Source: Deltaproteobacteria bacterium UBA2221 (GTDB lineage: Bacteria; Desulfobacterota; Syntrophorhabdia; Syntrophorhabdales; WCHB1-27). From it: a stretch of 64,000 nucleotides of DNA. The notes beneath the pieces are model-generated. The model saw only the letters and a list, made by a program, of their open reading frames with translations, did no database searches and had not been told where the DNA came from. The stretch is taken from assembly GCA_002328485.1 (NCBI GenBank), contig DCUF01000070.1, forward strand, positions 36,311-100,310, given 5' to 3'. Positions 1 to 9,716 of this stretch are shown here, piece by piece; the stretch's first letter is position 1, and each line of letters starts with the position of its first letter. A program made the translations under genes and the position numbers.

Positions 1-253
1 CCTCCGACATGAGGAAGGCAGCCGTCTTCTCCACGTTCGGGCCGCTGACGTAGAATTCGGTCCTGTTGCAGGTGGAAAGGACCATGGCCTCCGCCATGCC
101 TCGGCGGGAAAGTCGGTCTAAGATCTTAGGAATGTCTTCCTGCGGGATGTATAGCTTCTCGCGGACATGGACCGGAGCAGTGGTGTGGTTCAAGCCGAGG
201 ACGAGAAAACGGGTTTGTGGACGATCAGAGGTAAGAATGGAGACCTCCGACAA
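1..253 (-). CDS. hemA: Glutamyl-tRNA reductase, N-terminal part (runs off the window)
   Basis: HemA reduces glutamyl-tRNA to glutamate-1-semialdehyde, the first committed step of C5 tetrapyrrole synthesis. The minus-strand frame reads FLVLGLNHTTAPVHVREKL and then STCNRTE; the latter carries the nucleophilic Cys and the glutamate-recognition region of the family. Only about 84 residues lie in the window. The start is uncertain: TTG at 253 overlaps ccsB by 29 bases, and ATT at 238 sits 5 bases after a GGAGG. Pairing with ccsB just upstream is common in deltaproteobacteria and links heme supply to cytochrome c maturation. Identity is secure from the motifs; the start is not. Confidence 0.9.
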   Translation of the reverse strand, partial: MSEVSILTSDRPQTRFLVLGLNHTTAPVHVREKLYIPQEDIPKILDRLSRRGMAEAMVLSTCNRTEFYVSGPNVEKTAAFLMSE

Positions 254-1043
254 AAAAACTTACCCCCACAAAGGTTACGAGGATCGATGTAAAGCCAAGG
301 ATCATCATATATGCGGTCTTTCTGCCCCTCCATCCTATGGCCAGTCTGTTGTGTACCATGATTGCGTAGACAATCCATGTAATGAGAGACCAGGTTTCTT
401 TGGGGTCCCAGTTCCAGTAAGAGCCCCAGGCATATTCCGCCCAAATCGATCCGGTGACGATGCCTACGGTTAGCAGCGGAAAACCGAGGGACATGCATTT
501 GTAATTCATGAGGTCCAGGATTTCGAGCGGCGGTAGGCCAGGCAGAATGGAGTCACTTTTTTTGTTCTTAATATGCCTTTCTGCGACAAGATAAATGATA
601 GATACCAAAAACCCCATCAAGAAGACGGCATTGCCCACAAAAGCGAAGATCGTGTGGATTGGGAGCCAGAAGCTCCTGAGCACGGGAGGCAGGGGCCTGA
701 TTTCCGAGGAGAAGGAGAAGGCGAAAATAAGCAAGACGGATAGAACCGGCGAGACGATGACACCAAGAATCGATGCCCGGTAAAAGGTCTTCAGATAGAT
801 GAAGAACCCCGCCAAGCAGAACACAAGAAACGAAAGGGATTCGTGCATGTTTGTAATCGGTGTATAACCTGCGTGGGAATAGCGGACTCCTATTGCTGCC
901 GCGTGGGCGATAAACCCCCCGAGTAAAGAGTAGTATGCCCAGTTTCGAACCCGTGATTGCCTGAGAGAGAGGAGGTAAAGACCGCTGGCGACAAGGTAGA
1001 AGGCCAGTGAGATATAAAGAAGGAGCTCTGGGCTATCTCTCAT
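225..1043 (-). CDS. ccsB: Cytochrome c biogenesis protein CcsB/CcsA-type (heme handling)
   Basis: A 272-residue multi-pass membrane protein of the CcmF/CcsA/CcmC heme-handling superfamily (system II cytochrome c maturation), which carries heme across the membrane for attachment to apocytochromes. The tryptophan-rich WWD-type motif is at residues 201-216 (WAEYAWGSYWNWDPKE). Candidate heme-ligand histidines lie at about 67, 130 and 231, and about eight hydrophobic segments are visible. It overlaps the hemA start. The System II partner (ResB-like) is not in the window. In some genomes this protein is called CcsA; the naming is not resolvable here. Confidence 0.85.
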   Translation of the reverse strand: MRDSPELLLYISLAFYLVASGLYLLSLRQSRVRNWAYYSLLGGFIAHAAAIGVRYSHAGYTPITNMHESLSFLVFCLAGFFIYLKTFYRASILGVIVSPVLSVLLIFAFSFSSEIRPLPPVLRSFWLPIHTIFAFVGNAVFLMGFLVSIIYLVAERHIKNKKSDSILPGLPPLEILDLMNYKCMSLGFPLLTVGIVTGSIWAEYAWGSYWNWDPKETWSLITWIVYAIMVHNRLAIGWRGRKTAYMMILGFTSILVTFVGVSFFVGGLHSYL

Positions 1044-1087
1044 AAACCCCGGCAGGAAGAGGATTTGAGGGTTTCACCGAACACGGG

Positions 1088-1363
1088 TCAGTAGACAATT
1101 CTGAAATCCCTGAATTCGGCGGTACAAGTTCCCCACGTAATCTCCAAGCCCTCGACAAATGCACCTCGTGGGCCGTGTCCGCACCATTCAATAAGGCCTT
1201 TGATGGCCTCTTCCGGGCCTTCGCAGACAATCTCCACCGTGCCGTCAGGCCTGTTTCGCACAATACCGGTAACGTGAAGGTCCACTGCCTTCCGTCGGGT
1301 GCTGTCCCGGAAATAGACACCCTGTACGATTCCTTTCACAATGATTCGGGCGCGCTGGTTCAT
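1088..1363 (-). CDS. acyP: Acylphosphatase
   Basis: A 91-residue protein of normal family length that hydrolyses acyl phosphates in the cytosol. The two signature segments are present: VQGVYFR at residues 13-19 (substrate-binding Arg19) and VRNRPDGTVE from residue 35 (catalytic Asn37). It sits alone between accA and ccsB, with 44 bases before ccsB, so co-transcription with ccsB-hemA is possible. No convincing ribosome binding site precedes the ATG. The 133 bases on its accA side (1364-1496) hold no recognisable element. Confidence 0.9.
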   Translation of the reverse strand: MNQRARIIVKGIVQGVYFRDSTRRKAVDLHVTGIVRNRPDGTVEIVCEGPEEAIKGLIEWCGHGPRGAFVEGLEITWGTCTAEFRDFRIVY

Positions 1364-1496
1364 TGGTTTTCCCGGTCAGCAGGAGTATGACTATATTAAA
1401 GCTACCATAGCGTTGCCATGGGAATCAAAAGCATAATGGATACTGATGGGGGGAAGATCCTGCCTCGTGGTTTGCGCAGGTTGATGAAAACTTTCC

Positions 1497-2456
1497 TCAA
1501 CGCTGCTCTTGAAATATCCCCATCCTTCTGAACTTGTCGTATCGCTGCGCCCGGAGACCATCGCCTGGGATAGAGAGCAACTCTTTGAGATGCTTCGAGA
1601 GGACTTGGCTGAGGTGGTCAAATGTCTCCTGCCAGTTTCTATGCGCTCCACCGAATGGCTCGGGCACTACCTCGTCGACAACGTTCAGCTCATAAAGGTC
1701 GGGGGCAGTGGGCTTCAGCGCATCGGCCGCCAGAGGTCCTTTGGCGCCATCACGCCAGAGGATTGCAGCACATCCTTCAGGTGATATGACGGAATAGGTC
1801 GCGTTTTCGAGCATCAGCACGCGGTTGCCAACCCCGACTGCGAGGGCCCCTCCGCTGCCTCCTTCTCCAATGACAACGGCAATAACAGGGACAGAGAGGG
1901 AAAACATAAAACAGATAGCCGAGGCTATGGTTTCCGCCTGACCTCGTTCTTCGGCTCCTATTCCCGGAAAGGCGCCGGGGGTATCGATAAAGGTGATGAT
2001 CGGCTTCTGCCATCTGTCGGCCAGATCCATCAGCCTGACAGCCTTGCGATAGCCTTCCGGATTCGCCATGCCGAAATTGCGGGCCGCCATCTCGCGAACA
2101 TCCTTGCCTTTTTGATGCCCTAGAACGGCAACACTGATACCCTCGAACCGGGCGAATCCGCCGGCTATGGCCGGGTCGTCTTTGAACCTTCTGTCCCCGT
2201 GTAGCTCCGTGAAGTCGGTAAAGAGATGACTTACATAGTCGAGAGTGTGGGGCCGGTTTAGGTGTCGGGAGAGTTGAGAACGCTGCCAATTTGAGAGGTC
2301 CCCGTAGATCTCCTTCTCGATCTTTGATACCTTCTTCTCAAGTCCCGACAATTCTTTGGCGTAATGGCCCTCAGTTACGTTGTGGAACTTCTTGATCTCC
2401 TCAATTCTCCGCTCGATCGGTTCCAGCCTTTTTTCGAAATCCAGATAGTACCTCAT
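1497..2456 (-). CDS. accA: Acetyl-CoA carboxylase carboxyltransferase subunit alpha
   Basis: With AccD, this 319-residue subunit transfers carboxyl from carboxybiotin to acetyl-CoA, the first step of fatty acid synthesis. A helical N-terminus of about 60 residues precedes the crotonase-fold core. Diagnostic segments are FIDTPGAFPGIGAEERGQAE, the glycine-rich GEGGSGGALAVG and SPEGCAAILWRD. The length is normal. The start overlaps the dnaE stop by 4 bases (ATGA), so translational coupling with dnaE is likely. A dnaE-accA order is also seen in enterobacteria and many other proteobacteria. Confidence 0.96.
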   Translation of the reverse strand: MRYYLDFEKRLEPIERRIEEIKKFHNVTEGHYAKELSGLEKKVSKIEKEIYGDLSNWQRSQLSRHLNRPHTLDYVSHLFTDFTELHGDRRFKDDPAIAGGFARFEGISVAVLGHQKGKDVREMAARNFGMANPEGYRKAVRLMDLADRWQKPIITFIDTPGAFPGIGAEERGQAETIASAICFMFSLSVPVIAVVIGEGGSGGALAVGVGNRVLMLENATYSVISPEGCAAILWRDGAKGPLAADALKPTAPDLYELNVVDEVVPEPFGGAHRNWQETFDHLSQVLSKHLKELLSIPGDGLRAQRYDKFRRMGIFQEQR

Positions 2457-5400
2457 TCAATCACCTCAACCGCAATTCCTGAATCAAACTCTCTTCGTAA
2501 GATATCGAGTCGGTCAGGGTCAATCCTCATGTCAAGATCCATCTTCTGCGTTTGCCCATTCATCTGAAACTCGAGCCGAACTTTCGAATCGCCCCTGATA
2601 CTGTTCATTACGTCCCTCAGCCTTTTGAGATCCTCTTTCTTCACCCTGTGGCAATCAAGACGTATCCAGACCATCCTTTGGAGATCGCGAAGGGCATCTT
2701 CAAGAAGTCCGATTGTCTTGGCCCTGATCTTCGTAACATTGTCTTCGGTTCGCTCGATTGAGCCAACCACGGTGATCGGCTTCTCGCTTTTTATCACGGA
2801 TGCACTCCGAGAGAAAAGATCGGGAAACACCACGACCTCGACGATCCCTTTGATGTCTTCAAGGGTTACCACGGCCATCCGGTCGCCGCGCTTCGTGGTG
2901 ATCTCCTTATAGGCGTTTACCAACCCCACGATCGTGGCCTCGCCGCTCGTATCCGTTTCTTTCAGACTGGCCGTATCCAGATCTGTCATACGCTTTATAT
3001 AATGCTCGTAGGCACTGAGGGGGTGCTGGCTGAAGTAGAAACCAAAGGCCTCCTTCTCGCCTCGCACCATCTCGCTTTGAGAAAGCTCCTCCCCAGACCA
3101 GGTGTGGTCGACTTCAGGGCCCATGGAGACGTCGTTCGAACCGAACATGTCCATCTGCTGCCCGTTCCTCTCCTTCCTCTGCAGCTTGTCGAGCTTTTCT
3201 TTGACCAGCTCCAAAAGATGGGAGCGCCCGAGACCCATGCTATCGAAGCATCCGGCCTTGACCAGGCTCTCCAGGACCTTCTTATTTGCCTTCCGTGAAT
3301 CGATGGCACTGCAAAAATGGGCGAAGGAGGTGAAGGCCCCGATTTCATTCCTCTTTGCCAGGATGCTGTCAAGGGCGGAATCACCTACGTTCTTTATCCC
3401 CGATAATCCGAAACGTATCTTGCTGCCCACCACGGTGAAGGTCTTGTCGCTTTGGTTTATATCCGGCGGCAGAATCTCTACGCCGTTATCACGGCACTCG
3501 GTGATGTAGCGTATCAGACTATCGGTATCGTTCACTTCGTTTGTCAGGATGGCTGCCATGAACGGTACATAGTGGTGTGCCTTGAGATACGCCGTTTGGT
3601 ATGCCACGAGGGCGTAAGCTGCGCTATGGGACTTGTTGAAGCCGTACTGACCGAACCGGAGAATAACGTCATAAATGCCCTCAGCCACGTCGGGCCGGAC
3701 CCCGTTCTCGACACACCCCGAGACAAACTGAGATCTATATTTCTCGATCTGTTCCGGAACCTTCTTGCTGATTGCCTTCCGCAGCGTGTCAGCCTCACCC
3801 TGGCTGAAATGAGCCAGTCTGGAGGCGATCTTCATGATCTGTTCCTGATATACGATGACTCCGTAGGTATCTTTCAGCACATCCCGGAGAAGCTCGGTGT
3901 CATACTTTACGAGGGACGGGTTGTTCTTTCTTTGGATGAACTGCTCCATCATGCCGCTGGTCAAGGGACCGGGACGGTAGAGGGCAATGAGGGCGATGAT
4001 GTCCTCAAACTGGGAGGGCTTGAGCTTGGTCAGAAGCTCTCGCATGCCCCTGCTTTCAAGCTGGAACACGCCCGATGCATCCCCTGCTGACAAGAGATCG
4101 TAGGTCTTCTGATCATCGAGGGGGAGGTTGTTTATATCCAGGAAAATGCCTTGCCGTCTTAAGTTCTTGATCACATTATCTATGATCGTAAGGGTCTTCA
4201 GACCGAGCAGGTCGAATTTGATCAACCCCATTTTCTCGATACATTTCATGGAGTACTGGGTAATCGTTTCACCCTTCTGACCGCGATACAGGGGCACGTG
4301 CTCCATGAGCGGTTTGTTGGCGATAACGATACCGGCTGCATGGGTGGAGGCATGACGGGCGAGCCCCTCAAGGACAATGGCGTTGTCGAGGAGCTCCGTG
4401 ACCCTTGGGTCGCTTTCGTACAATTCCTTGAGTCTTGGCTCCTCTGTCAGGGCATGGTCGATGCTGATGTCAAGGGAGGCGGGTATCAGTTTCGCAATCT
4501 TGTCAACCTCGGCGTAGGGCAATGCCAGGGCCCGTCCCACATCGCGCACCGCGGCCTTCGACTTCATGGTTCCGAAGGTGATGATCTGGGCTACATTCTC
4601 CTTGCCGTACTTCTCGGTCACGTACTGAATAACACGCTCTCTACCCTCAATACAAAGGTCGACATCGATGTCGGGCATACTGATCCGCTCAGGGTTCAAA
4701 AACCGTTCAAAGAGAAGATCGTATTTGATGGGATCTATACTGGTAATGCCGAGACAGTAAGCCACAAGGCTGCCGGCTGCCGACCCACGGCCCGGCCCTA
4801 CGGGGATGTCCTGTGACCTCGCGTAGGCTATGAAGTCGGAGACAATCAGAAAATAGCCGGCAAAACCGGTTTTTTTTATGACCTCGAGCTCGTATCGGAG
4901 TCTCTCCTCATACCTGGCCCGCAGTTCTTCCGGAAAATCACCGTACGAATCGGCGATGTGTCCAATCCTGTCCTCAAACCCCCTGGTACAGAGATCTTCT
5001 AAATAATCCTCCAGGCTCTGGCTGCTTGGCAACCTGAAGTGGGGAAAATGATAGACCCCTGATTCCATCTTCAGGTTGCACATCTCGGCTATCTTGAGGG
5101 TATTGGTGAGGGCCTCGGGATAGGCGGAAAAGGCCTTACCCATCTCTTCAGGAGATTTGAAATAGAACTCATCAGTGGAAAGCTTCAGGCGGTCATGGTC
5201 ATTGATGGTCTTGCCCGTCTGGATGCAAAGGAGCAATTCATGGGCCCTCGATTCCTCTCTTCTGAGGTAGTGGCAGTCATTTGTTGCCACCAATGGAATA
5301 CCGTACCGCTTGGACAGAGAGAGGAGCCCCTCGTTGACCTTCTTCTGATCGGGGATGCCGTTGTCCTGAAGCTCCAGGAACAATCGATCCTCGAAGAGCG

Positions 5401-5887
5401 ATAGATACTGCTCGACGGTGCTCTGGAGATTCTTGCTGTCATTCCGCAGGATCAACTGGGGTATCTGCCCCTTCAGGCATGAGGTCAGACAGATAAGACC
5501 CTTGCTGTGCGCCTGAAGAAGGTCCATATCGATGCGCGGCACATAATAGAAGCCCTCAAGGTGGGCAAGGCTGATCATGCGCATGAGGTTTCTATAGCCC
5601 TCATCGTCCATGGCCAGAAGGATGAGATGATAGGCGTTGTCGGCACCCCTCTCTTTGTCGAACCGGGACCTAGGCGCTATGTAAGCCTCACAGCCGATTA
5701 TCGGTTTTATCCCATAGTCCAGAGCGGTGAAGTAGAAGTCAACGGCACCGAACATGTTCCCATGGTCGGTGATGGTGCACGCAGATATGCCGAATGACTT
5801 GGCGAGATTAAACAGACGGTCGAATCGGATGGCCCCGTCAAGAAGGCTGAACTGGGTGTGCAGGTGGAGATGGACGAATTCGCTCAT
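2453..5887 (-). CDS. dnaE: DNA polymerase III subunit alpha
   Basis: The replicative polymerase catalytic subunit, 1144 residues, close to the usual length for DnaE1. An N-terminal PHP domain begins FVHLHLHTQFSLLDG and carries TDHGNMFG. The palm contains the metal-binding PDIDVDL at about residue 400. Next come the finger/thumb region, a helix-hairpin-helix region, and a C-terminal OB fold around EATIVGLVNAYKEI. It lies 30 bases after guaB and overlaps accA, so guaB-dnaE-accA looks like one transcription unit. No active-site residue appears to be missing. Confidence 0.97.
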   Translation of the reverse strand: MSEFVHLHLHTQFSLLDGAIRFDRLFNLAKSFGISACTITDHGNMFGAVDFYFTALDYGIKPIIGCEAYIAPRSRFDKERGADNAYHLILLAMDDEGYRNLMRMISLAHLEGFYYVPRIDMDLLQAHSKGLICLTSCLKGQIPQLILRNDSKNLQSTVEQYLSLFEDRLFLELQDNGIPDQKKVNEGLLSLSKRYGIPLVATNDCHYLRREESRAHELLLCIQTGKTINDHDRLKLSTDEFYFKSPEEMGKAFSAYPEALTNTLKIAEMCNLKMESGVYHFPHFRLPSSQSLEDYLEDLCTRGFEDRIGHIADSYGDFPEELRARYEERLRYELEVIKKTGFAGYFLIVSDFIAYARSQDIPVGPGRGSAAGSLVAYCLGITSIDPIKYDLLFERFLNPERISMPDIDVDLCIEGRERVIQYVTEKYGKENVAQIITFGTMKSKAAVRDVGRALALPYAEVDKIAKLIPASLDISIDHALTEEPRLKELYESDPRVTELLDNAIVLEGLARHASTHAAGIVIANKPLMEHVPLYRGQKGETITQYSMKCIEKMGLIKFDLLGLKTLTIIDNVIKNLRRQGIFLDINNLPLDDQKTYDLLSAGDASGVFQLESRGMRELLTKLKPSQFEDIIALIALYRPGPLTSGMMEQFIQRKNNPSLVKYDTELLRDVLKDTYGVIVYQEQIMKIASRLAHFSQGEADTLRKAISKKVPEQIEKYRSQFVSGCVENGVRPDVAEGIYDVILRFGQYGFNKSHSAAYALVAYQTAYLKAHHYVPFMAAILTNEVNDTDSLIRYITECRDNGVEILPPDINQSDKTFTVVGSKIRFGLSGIKNVGDSALDSILAKRNEIGAFTSFAHFCSAIDSRKANKKVLESLVKAGCFDSMGLGRSHLLELVKEKLDKLQRKERNGQQMDMFGSNDVSMGPEVDHTWSGEELSQSEMVRGEKEAFGFYFSQHPLSAYEHYIKRMTDLDTASLKETDTSGEATIVGLVNAYKEITTKRGDRMAVVTLEDIKGIVEVVVFPDLFSRSASVIKSEKPITVVGSIERTEDNVTKIRAKTIGLLEDALRDLQRMVWIRLDCHRVKKEDLKRLRDVMNSIRGDSKVRLEFQMNGQTQKMDLDMRIDPDRLDILRREFDSGIAVEVIE

Positions 5888-5917
5888 CTACCCATATACA
5901 GCAGCGTTAAGACCATT

Positions 5918-7384
5918 CTACTCCAGCCTGTAGTTGGGCGCTTCCCTGGTGATCATGACATCGTGGACGTGACTTTCCCTCAGCCCTGCGTTGGTAATGC
6001 GGAGGAAGCGGCTATTTTGCTGGAGTTCCGGTATGGTTTTGCATCCGCAATAACCCATGCCTGCCCTCAGGCCACCGACGAGCTGCTGGACGGTGAAGGA
6101 CAAAGAGCCCCGGTAGGGCACTCGACCCTCGATCCCTTCAGGTACGATCTTCGACTCCGGCATATCCTCGGGCACGGAATAACGGTCCCTCGACTTGCCT
6201 CCCCGCATCGCATCCAGGGACCCCATCCCCCTGTAGGTCTTATAGGTTCTTCCCTGATAGAGCACTATTTCTCCAGGCGTCTCGTCCGTACCGGCAAACA
6301 GGTTACCGATCATGACCGTTGAGGCGCCGGCGGCCAAAGCCTTCGTGATGTCGCCGGAATACTTGATTCCACCGTCGGCGATCACGGTGACGCCGTGTTC
6401 CTTGGCCACCCGACATGCTTCGACGACCGCAGTCACCTGCGGCACCCCTACGCCTGCTATCACCCTGGTAGTACAAATGGAGCCGGGGCCTACTCCTACC
6501 TTGATCGCATCGCAGCCTGCCTTGATGAGTGCGAGGGCGCCCTCTGCCGTGGCAATATTCCCACCAATCAACTGAACGTTCTTGTAGTTCCGTTTGATAT
6601 CGGCAGCCGCTTCTATAACGTTCTTGGAGTGTCCGTGCGCCGTGTCGAGTACGATCACGTCACATCCCGCCTTAACCAGCTTATCAACCCTCAATTCACG
6701 GTCCGCACTGACCCCTACCGCTGCCCCCACGCGAAGCCTCCCGAGTGAGTCCTTACATGCGTTCGGGTATTTGCGTACTTTTTCAATGTCCTTGATGGTA
6801 ATCAAGCCCTTAAGGTTATATTTCTTGTCCACCACAAGAAGCTTCTCGATCTTGTACTGGTGCAGAATCCTCTTCGATTCCTGAAGACTGATACCTTCTT
6901 CCACGGTGACGAGGTTTTCTTTCGTCATCACGTCTTCTACTCTCTGCTCAAGATTGGTCTCGAATCTCAGGTCCCTGTTGGTGATGATACCGACCAGTTT
7001 CTTCCCCTGGGTGACCGGTATCCCCGATATACTATATCGGGCCATGAGGCTCAGGACATCTTTGATCTTGTGATCAGGCGAGATCACGATGGGATCGACG
7101 ATCATCCCGCTCTCGGATTTCTTTACCTGTTCGACCTCCTGGACCTGGGCGTCCACCTCCATGTTTCGGTGAATCACCCCCAGCCCGCCCTCCTGGGCGA
7201 GGCATACGGCAGCCTTGGCCTCGGTCACCGTATCCATGGCTGCGCTTATCAGCGGTATATTCAGTTTGATCTGGGGAGTGAGGTAGGTGGACACATCGAC
7301 GTCCGACGGAAGCACGGCGCTGAAGGCCGGGAGAAGAAGAAGATCATCAAAGGTTAGACCTTCTATGATGCCATTATCTATCAT
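5918..7384 (-). CDS. guaB: Inosine-5'-monophosphate dehydrogenase
   Basis: Oxidises IMP to XMP with NAD, the committed step to GMP. The 488 residues comprise a TIM barrel interrupted at about residues 90-205 by two CBS domains ([12 protein letters not shown] and [13 protein letters not shown]). The catalytic cysteine loop is [17 protein letters not shown], and the flap segment is [13 protein letters not shown]. An AAGGAG sits 8 bases before the ATG. It leads the guaB-dnaE-accA unit and has a long predicted leader (see 7385-7636). guaA is not adjacent. Confidence 0.97.
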   Translation of the reverse strand: MIDNGIIEGLTFDDLLLLPAFSAVLPSDVDVSTYLTPQIKLNIPLISAAMDTVTEAKAAVCLAQEGGLGVIHRNMEVDAQVQEVEQVKKSESGMIVDPIVISPDHKIKDVLSLMARYSISGIPVTQGKKLVGIITNRDLRFETNLEQRVEDVMTKENLVTVEEGISLQESKRILHQYKIEKLLVVDKKYNLKGLITIKDIEKVRKYPNACKDSLGRLRVGAAVGVSADRELRVDKLVKAGCDVIVLDTAHGHSKNVIEAAADIKRNYKNVQLIGGNIATAEGALALIKAGCDAIKVGVGPGSICTTRVIAGVGVPQVTAVVEACRVAKEHGVTVIADGGIKYSGDITKALAAGASTVMIGNLFAGTDETPGEIVLYQGRTYKTYRGMGSLDAMRGGKSRDRYSVPEDMPESKIVPEGIEGRVPYRGSLSFTVQQLVGGLRAGMGYCGCKTIPELQQNSRFLRITNAGLRESHVHDVMITREAPNYRLE

Positions 7385-7636
7385 GAGGGAGACTCCTTCC
7401 TTCGCGCGTTAATGCGTAGCGCGGCTGACTGTTGAATTCGCATGGGGTCGGTCGGGAGGTGGGGTTTGAAATGGCAGGATAAACGTTCCGAAGTGCAGCG
7501 GATTTTATATATGCCTTCGCTGATCGGCTGCCGTCTGGAGGCCTAGTTTCCAACGACCCTGTTGTTCCCATAACTGATTCTAACGAAAGATGATTTCGAA
7601 CGCAATCGACAAAAAACTGCTCATTAATTGTGGTGT
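7385..7636 (-). other. Long predicted 5' leader of guaB
   Basis: About 250 bases separate the guaB start from the predicted promoter. A 65-codon minus-strand ORF spans most of it (7374-7571), but its composition is irregular and it has no recognisable family, so I do not call it a gene. GC-rich paired-looking segments near 7395-7420 (GCGCGTTAATGCGTAGCGCG) could form structure. I do not recognise a purine riboswitch core. Confidence 0.35.
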
Positions 7637-7665
7637 AGTATAATCTATGGGATAAAAATAATCAA
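7637..7665 (-). promoter_or_regulatory. Sigma-70-type promoter for guaB operon
   Basis: On the minus strand TTGATT (7665-7660), a 17-base spacer and TATACT (7642-7637) match the housekeeping promoter pattern at 4/6 and 5/6. It overlaps a plus-strand TATAAT at 7639-7644 that may serve the divergent ABC ATPase genes, for which I see no good -35. Confidence 0.5.
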
Positions 7666-7730
7666 AGACTTTGAACGGGGAGGACGATACAACGGGTCAA
7701 CCGGAATGAGTTGACTTGTTTTTCGTGAGG

Positions 7731-8708
7731 ATGGCTGTGGAGGACAACAGACTATTATCTGTGGAGGATTTGTCCACCTTCTTCGTGGGTGGGGAGCGCC
7801 CTGTCAAGGCAGTGCAAAACGTGACCTTCGGGATCGGGAGAGGGGAGGCGTTCGGTCTGGTAGGGGAAAGCGGGTGTGGAAAAACCATGACGGCCCTCTC
7901 GATCATGCGCCTCGTTCCAATTCCGGGAAGAATAATGAACGGTCGCATTATTTTTGAACATCGTAACCTGATGGATCTCTCGCAGCAGGAGATGCAGCAG
8001 GTAAGGGGAGGGAGGATAGGCATGATCTTTCAAGAGCCTCTGACCTCACTCAACCCTGTGCTCAGAATCGGAGATCAGATATCGGAAACGCTCATAACCC
8101 ACAGAGGGGTAACGGCACGGCAAGCGAGGGAGACGTCCGTTGAACTTCTCGGCAAGGTCGGTCTCGATCATCCGGATAAGCGGTATTTCCAGTACCCCCA
8201 CCAACTGAGTGGAGGACAGCGCCAAAGGGTGCTTATCGCCATTGCCGTGTCCTGTAACCCGTCGATGATCATAGCAGACGAGCCGACAACGGCCCTCGAC
8301 GTGACCATAGAAGACCAGATACTGCGGCTTTTGGAATCCTTGATCGCTCATTCGGATATGTCCCTGCTCTTCATCACCCATAATCTCCACATCATCAAGA
8401 GGATAGCAAACAGGGTGGGGGTGATGTACACAGGCAGGATGGTCGAACAGTCAGCGGTCGAAGGTTTCTTCAGGGAGCCTTTGCACCCCTACAGCAGGGG
8501 CCTTCTGGACTCTATCCCGGAATTTACCTCCGGTACGAAGCGGTTGAACGCAATCCCCGGTTCTGTGCCTCGCCTCTCGGAGCTTCCGAGCGGGTGCTCG
8601 TTCCACCCCCGCTGTCCCCATGTTATGGATCGATGCCGGTCCGAGGAGCCTATGATGACCGAAGCAAAAGAGGAAAGATGGGTACGCTGCTTTCTGTATC
8701 AGAATTAG
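7731..8708 (+). CDS. Oligopeptide/dipeptide-type ABC transporter ATP-binding protein (OppD/DppD family)
   Basis: An ATPase subunit energising a peptide-type (or nickel-type) importer. The 325 residues contain Walker A GESGCGKT, signature LSGGQRQRV and Walker B MIIADEPTTALD. The C-terminal extension has the cysteine-containing SGCSFHPRCP motif typical of the OppD/OppF class. The start is ambiguous: TTG 7716, GTG 7725, ATG 7731 and GTG 7737 are in frame. I use ATG 7731, although a GAGG directly abuts it and would suit GTG 7737 better. It overlaps the next ATPase by 31 bases. No permease or binding protein is nearby, so the substrate is unknown. Confidence 0.88.
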   Translation: MAVEDNRLLSVEDLSTFFVGGERPVKAVQNVTFGIGRGEAFGLVGESGCGKTMTALSIMRLVPIPGRIMNGRIIFEHRNLMDLSQQEMQQVRGGRIGMIFQEPLTSLNPVLRIGDQISETLITHRGVTARQARETSVELLGKVGLDHPDKRYFQYPHQLSGGQRQRVLIAIAVSCNPSMIIADEPTTALDVTIEDQILRLLESLIAHSDMSLLFITHNLHIIKRIANRVGVMYTGRMVEQSAVEGFFREPLHPYSRGLLDSIPEFTSGTKRLNAIPGSVPRLSELPSGCSFHPRCPHVMDRCRSEEPMMTEAKEERWVRCFLYQN

Positions 8709-9622
8709 AAAGGTTTTATGAGATCAGGAGAACCGTCTTCTCTTTGAAAAAGGAGACGGTCCGAGCGGTTGATGGTGTCTCTTTCGACCTCGAGGACGCT
8801 CAAACCCTGGGCATCGTGGGGGAAAGCGGTTCCGGTAAGAGCACATTGGCCCGGTGCATCTCCTTTCTTGAGCCTGCGGACCGGGGTGACGTGACCTTTA
8901 TGGGGAGGGACTGGCTTCGCGTACCTTCCAAAGAGAGGAAGACCCTCAGGCCTCAGATGGGAATTATTTTCCAAGACCCCTATTCCTCTCTCAACCCAAG
9001 AAAGCGGGTGGCCAGGATCATATCGGAGCCGCTGGAGGCCCGGGAGGGGTCATCCCAGAGAGAACTGTTGAGGAGCAAGGCCATCGAAGCCCTCGAGGAC
9101 GTGGGGCTGGGAGAGGACTTTCTGGACAAGTACCCTCACGAGATGAGCGGCGGTCAGCGTCAGAGAATTGCCATAGCCCGCGCCCTCAGTACGCGCCCCC
9201 GTTTTCTTATCGCCGACGAGCCGGTTTCGTCCCTTGATGTATCGGTGCAGGCCCAAATCATAAACCTCTTTCTGGACCTCAAAGAAAGGCTTTCTTTCGC
9301 CATGCTTTTCATATCCCACGACCTCAATATCGTCCGTTTCATCTCCGACCACGTGATGGTCATGTATCGCGGTAAGATCATGGAGATGGGACCGGCCGAA
9401 GATATCTTTCAGACCCCCTTTCATCCCTACACCCGAATGCTCACGGGCAGGGAGAGCAACGGTGATGCCCCGTCTGCAGAGCCTGTCTTGGAGCATCAGG
9501 GCAGGCCGGGATGTGTCTTCTTCTCCCGCTGCCCTGAACGGAACAAACACTGTCAAACTGAGGTGCCCCGCCTGTCTGGTCCGGGGTCCCACAGGGCTGC
9601 CTGCCTTCAGTACGCACCATAG
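8678..9622 (+). CDS. Oligopeptide/dipeptide-type ABC transporter ATP-binding protein (OppF/DppF family)
   Basis: Second ATPase of the pair, 314 residues from ATG 8678. An AGGAAAG precedes this start; an upstream in-frame GTG at 8594 would add 28 unrelated-looking residues. Walker A is GESGSGKST, signature MSGGQRQRIAIARAL, Walker B FLIADEPVSSLD, and the C-terminal CVFFSRCPERNKHC matches the oligopeptide family extension. OppD and OppF normally form a heterodimer under two permeases. The permease genes must be elsewhere if the system is intact. Confidence 0.9.
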   Translation: MGTLLSVSELERFYEIRRTVFSLKKETVRAVDGVSFDLEDAQTLGIVGESGSGKSTLARCISFLEPADRGDVTFMGRDWLRVPSKERKTLRPQMGIIFQDPYSSLNPRKRVARIISEPLEAREGSSQRELLRSKAIEALEDVGLGEDFLDKYPHEMSGGQRQRIAIARALSTRPRFLIADEPVSSLDVSVQAQIINLFLDLKERLSFAMLFISHDLNIVRFISDHVMVMYRGKIMEMGPAEDIFQTPFHPYTRMLTGRESNGDAPSAEPVLEHQGRPGCVFFSRCPERNKHCQTEVPRLSGPGSHRAACLQYAP

Positions 9623-9716
9623 AATTCACGTCACCTCCACCATTTCAGCTTTCCGGCCTATAGTCTTAAACCTTTCGTCCGATAATAGAGTAAATGGCTG
9701 AGGGCGTACGAGGGCT

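Noticed and set aside
1391..1651. 86-residue minus-strand ORF in the accA-acyP region
   Set aside because: Its upstream half is an out-of-frame reading of accA; no start signal or homology.
7374..7571. 65-residue ORF upstream of guaB
   Set aside because: Occupies the leader, overlaps guaB, and has no recognisable family or ribosome site.
9691..9699. TCCGATAA before the sigma-54 activator gene as a sigma-28 promoter
   Set aside because: No -35 element at the required 11-12 base spacing.
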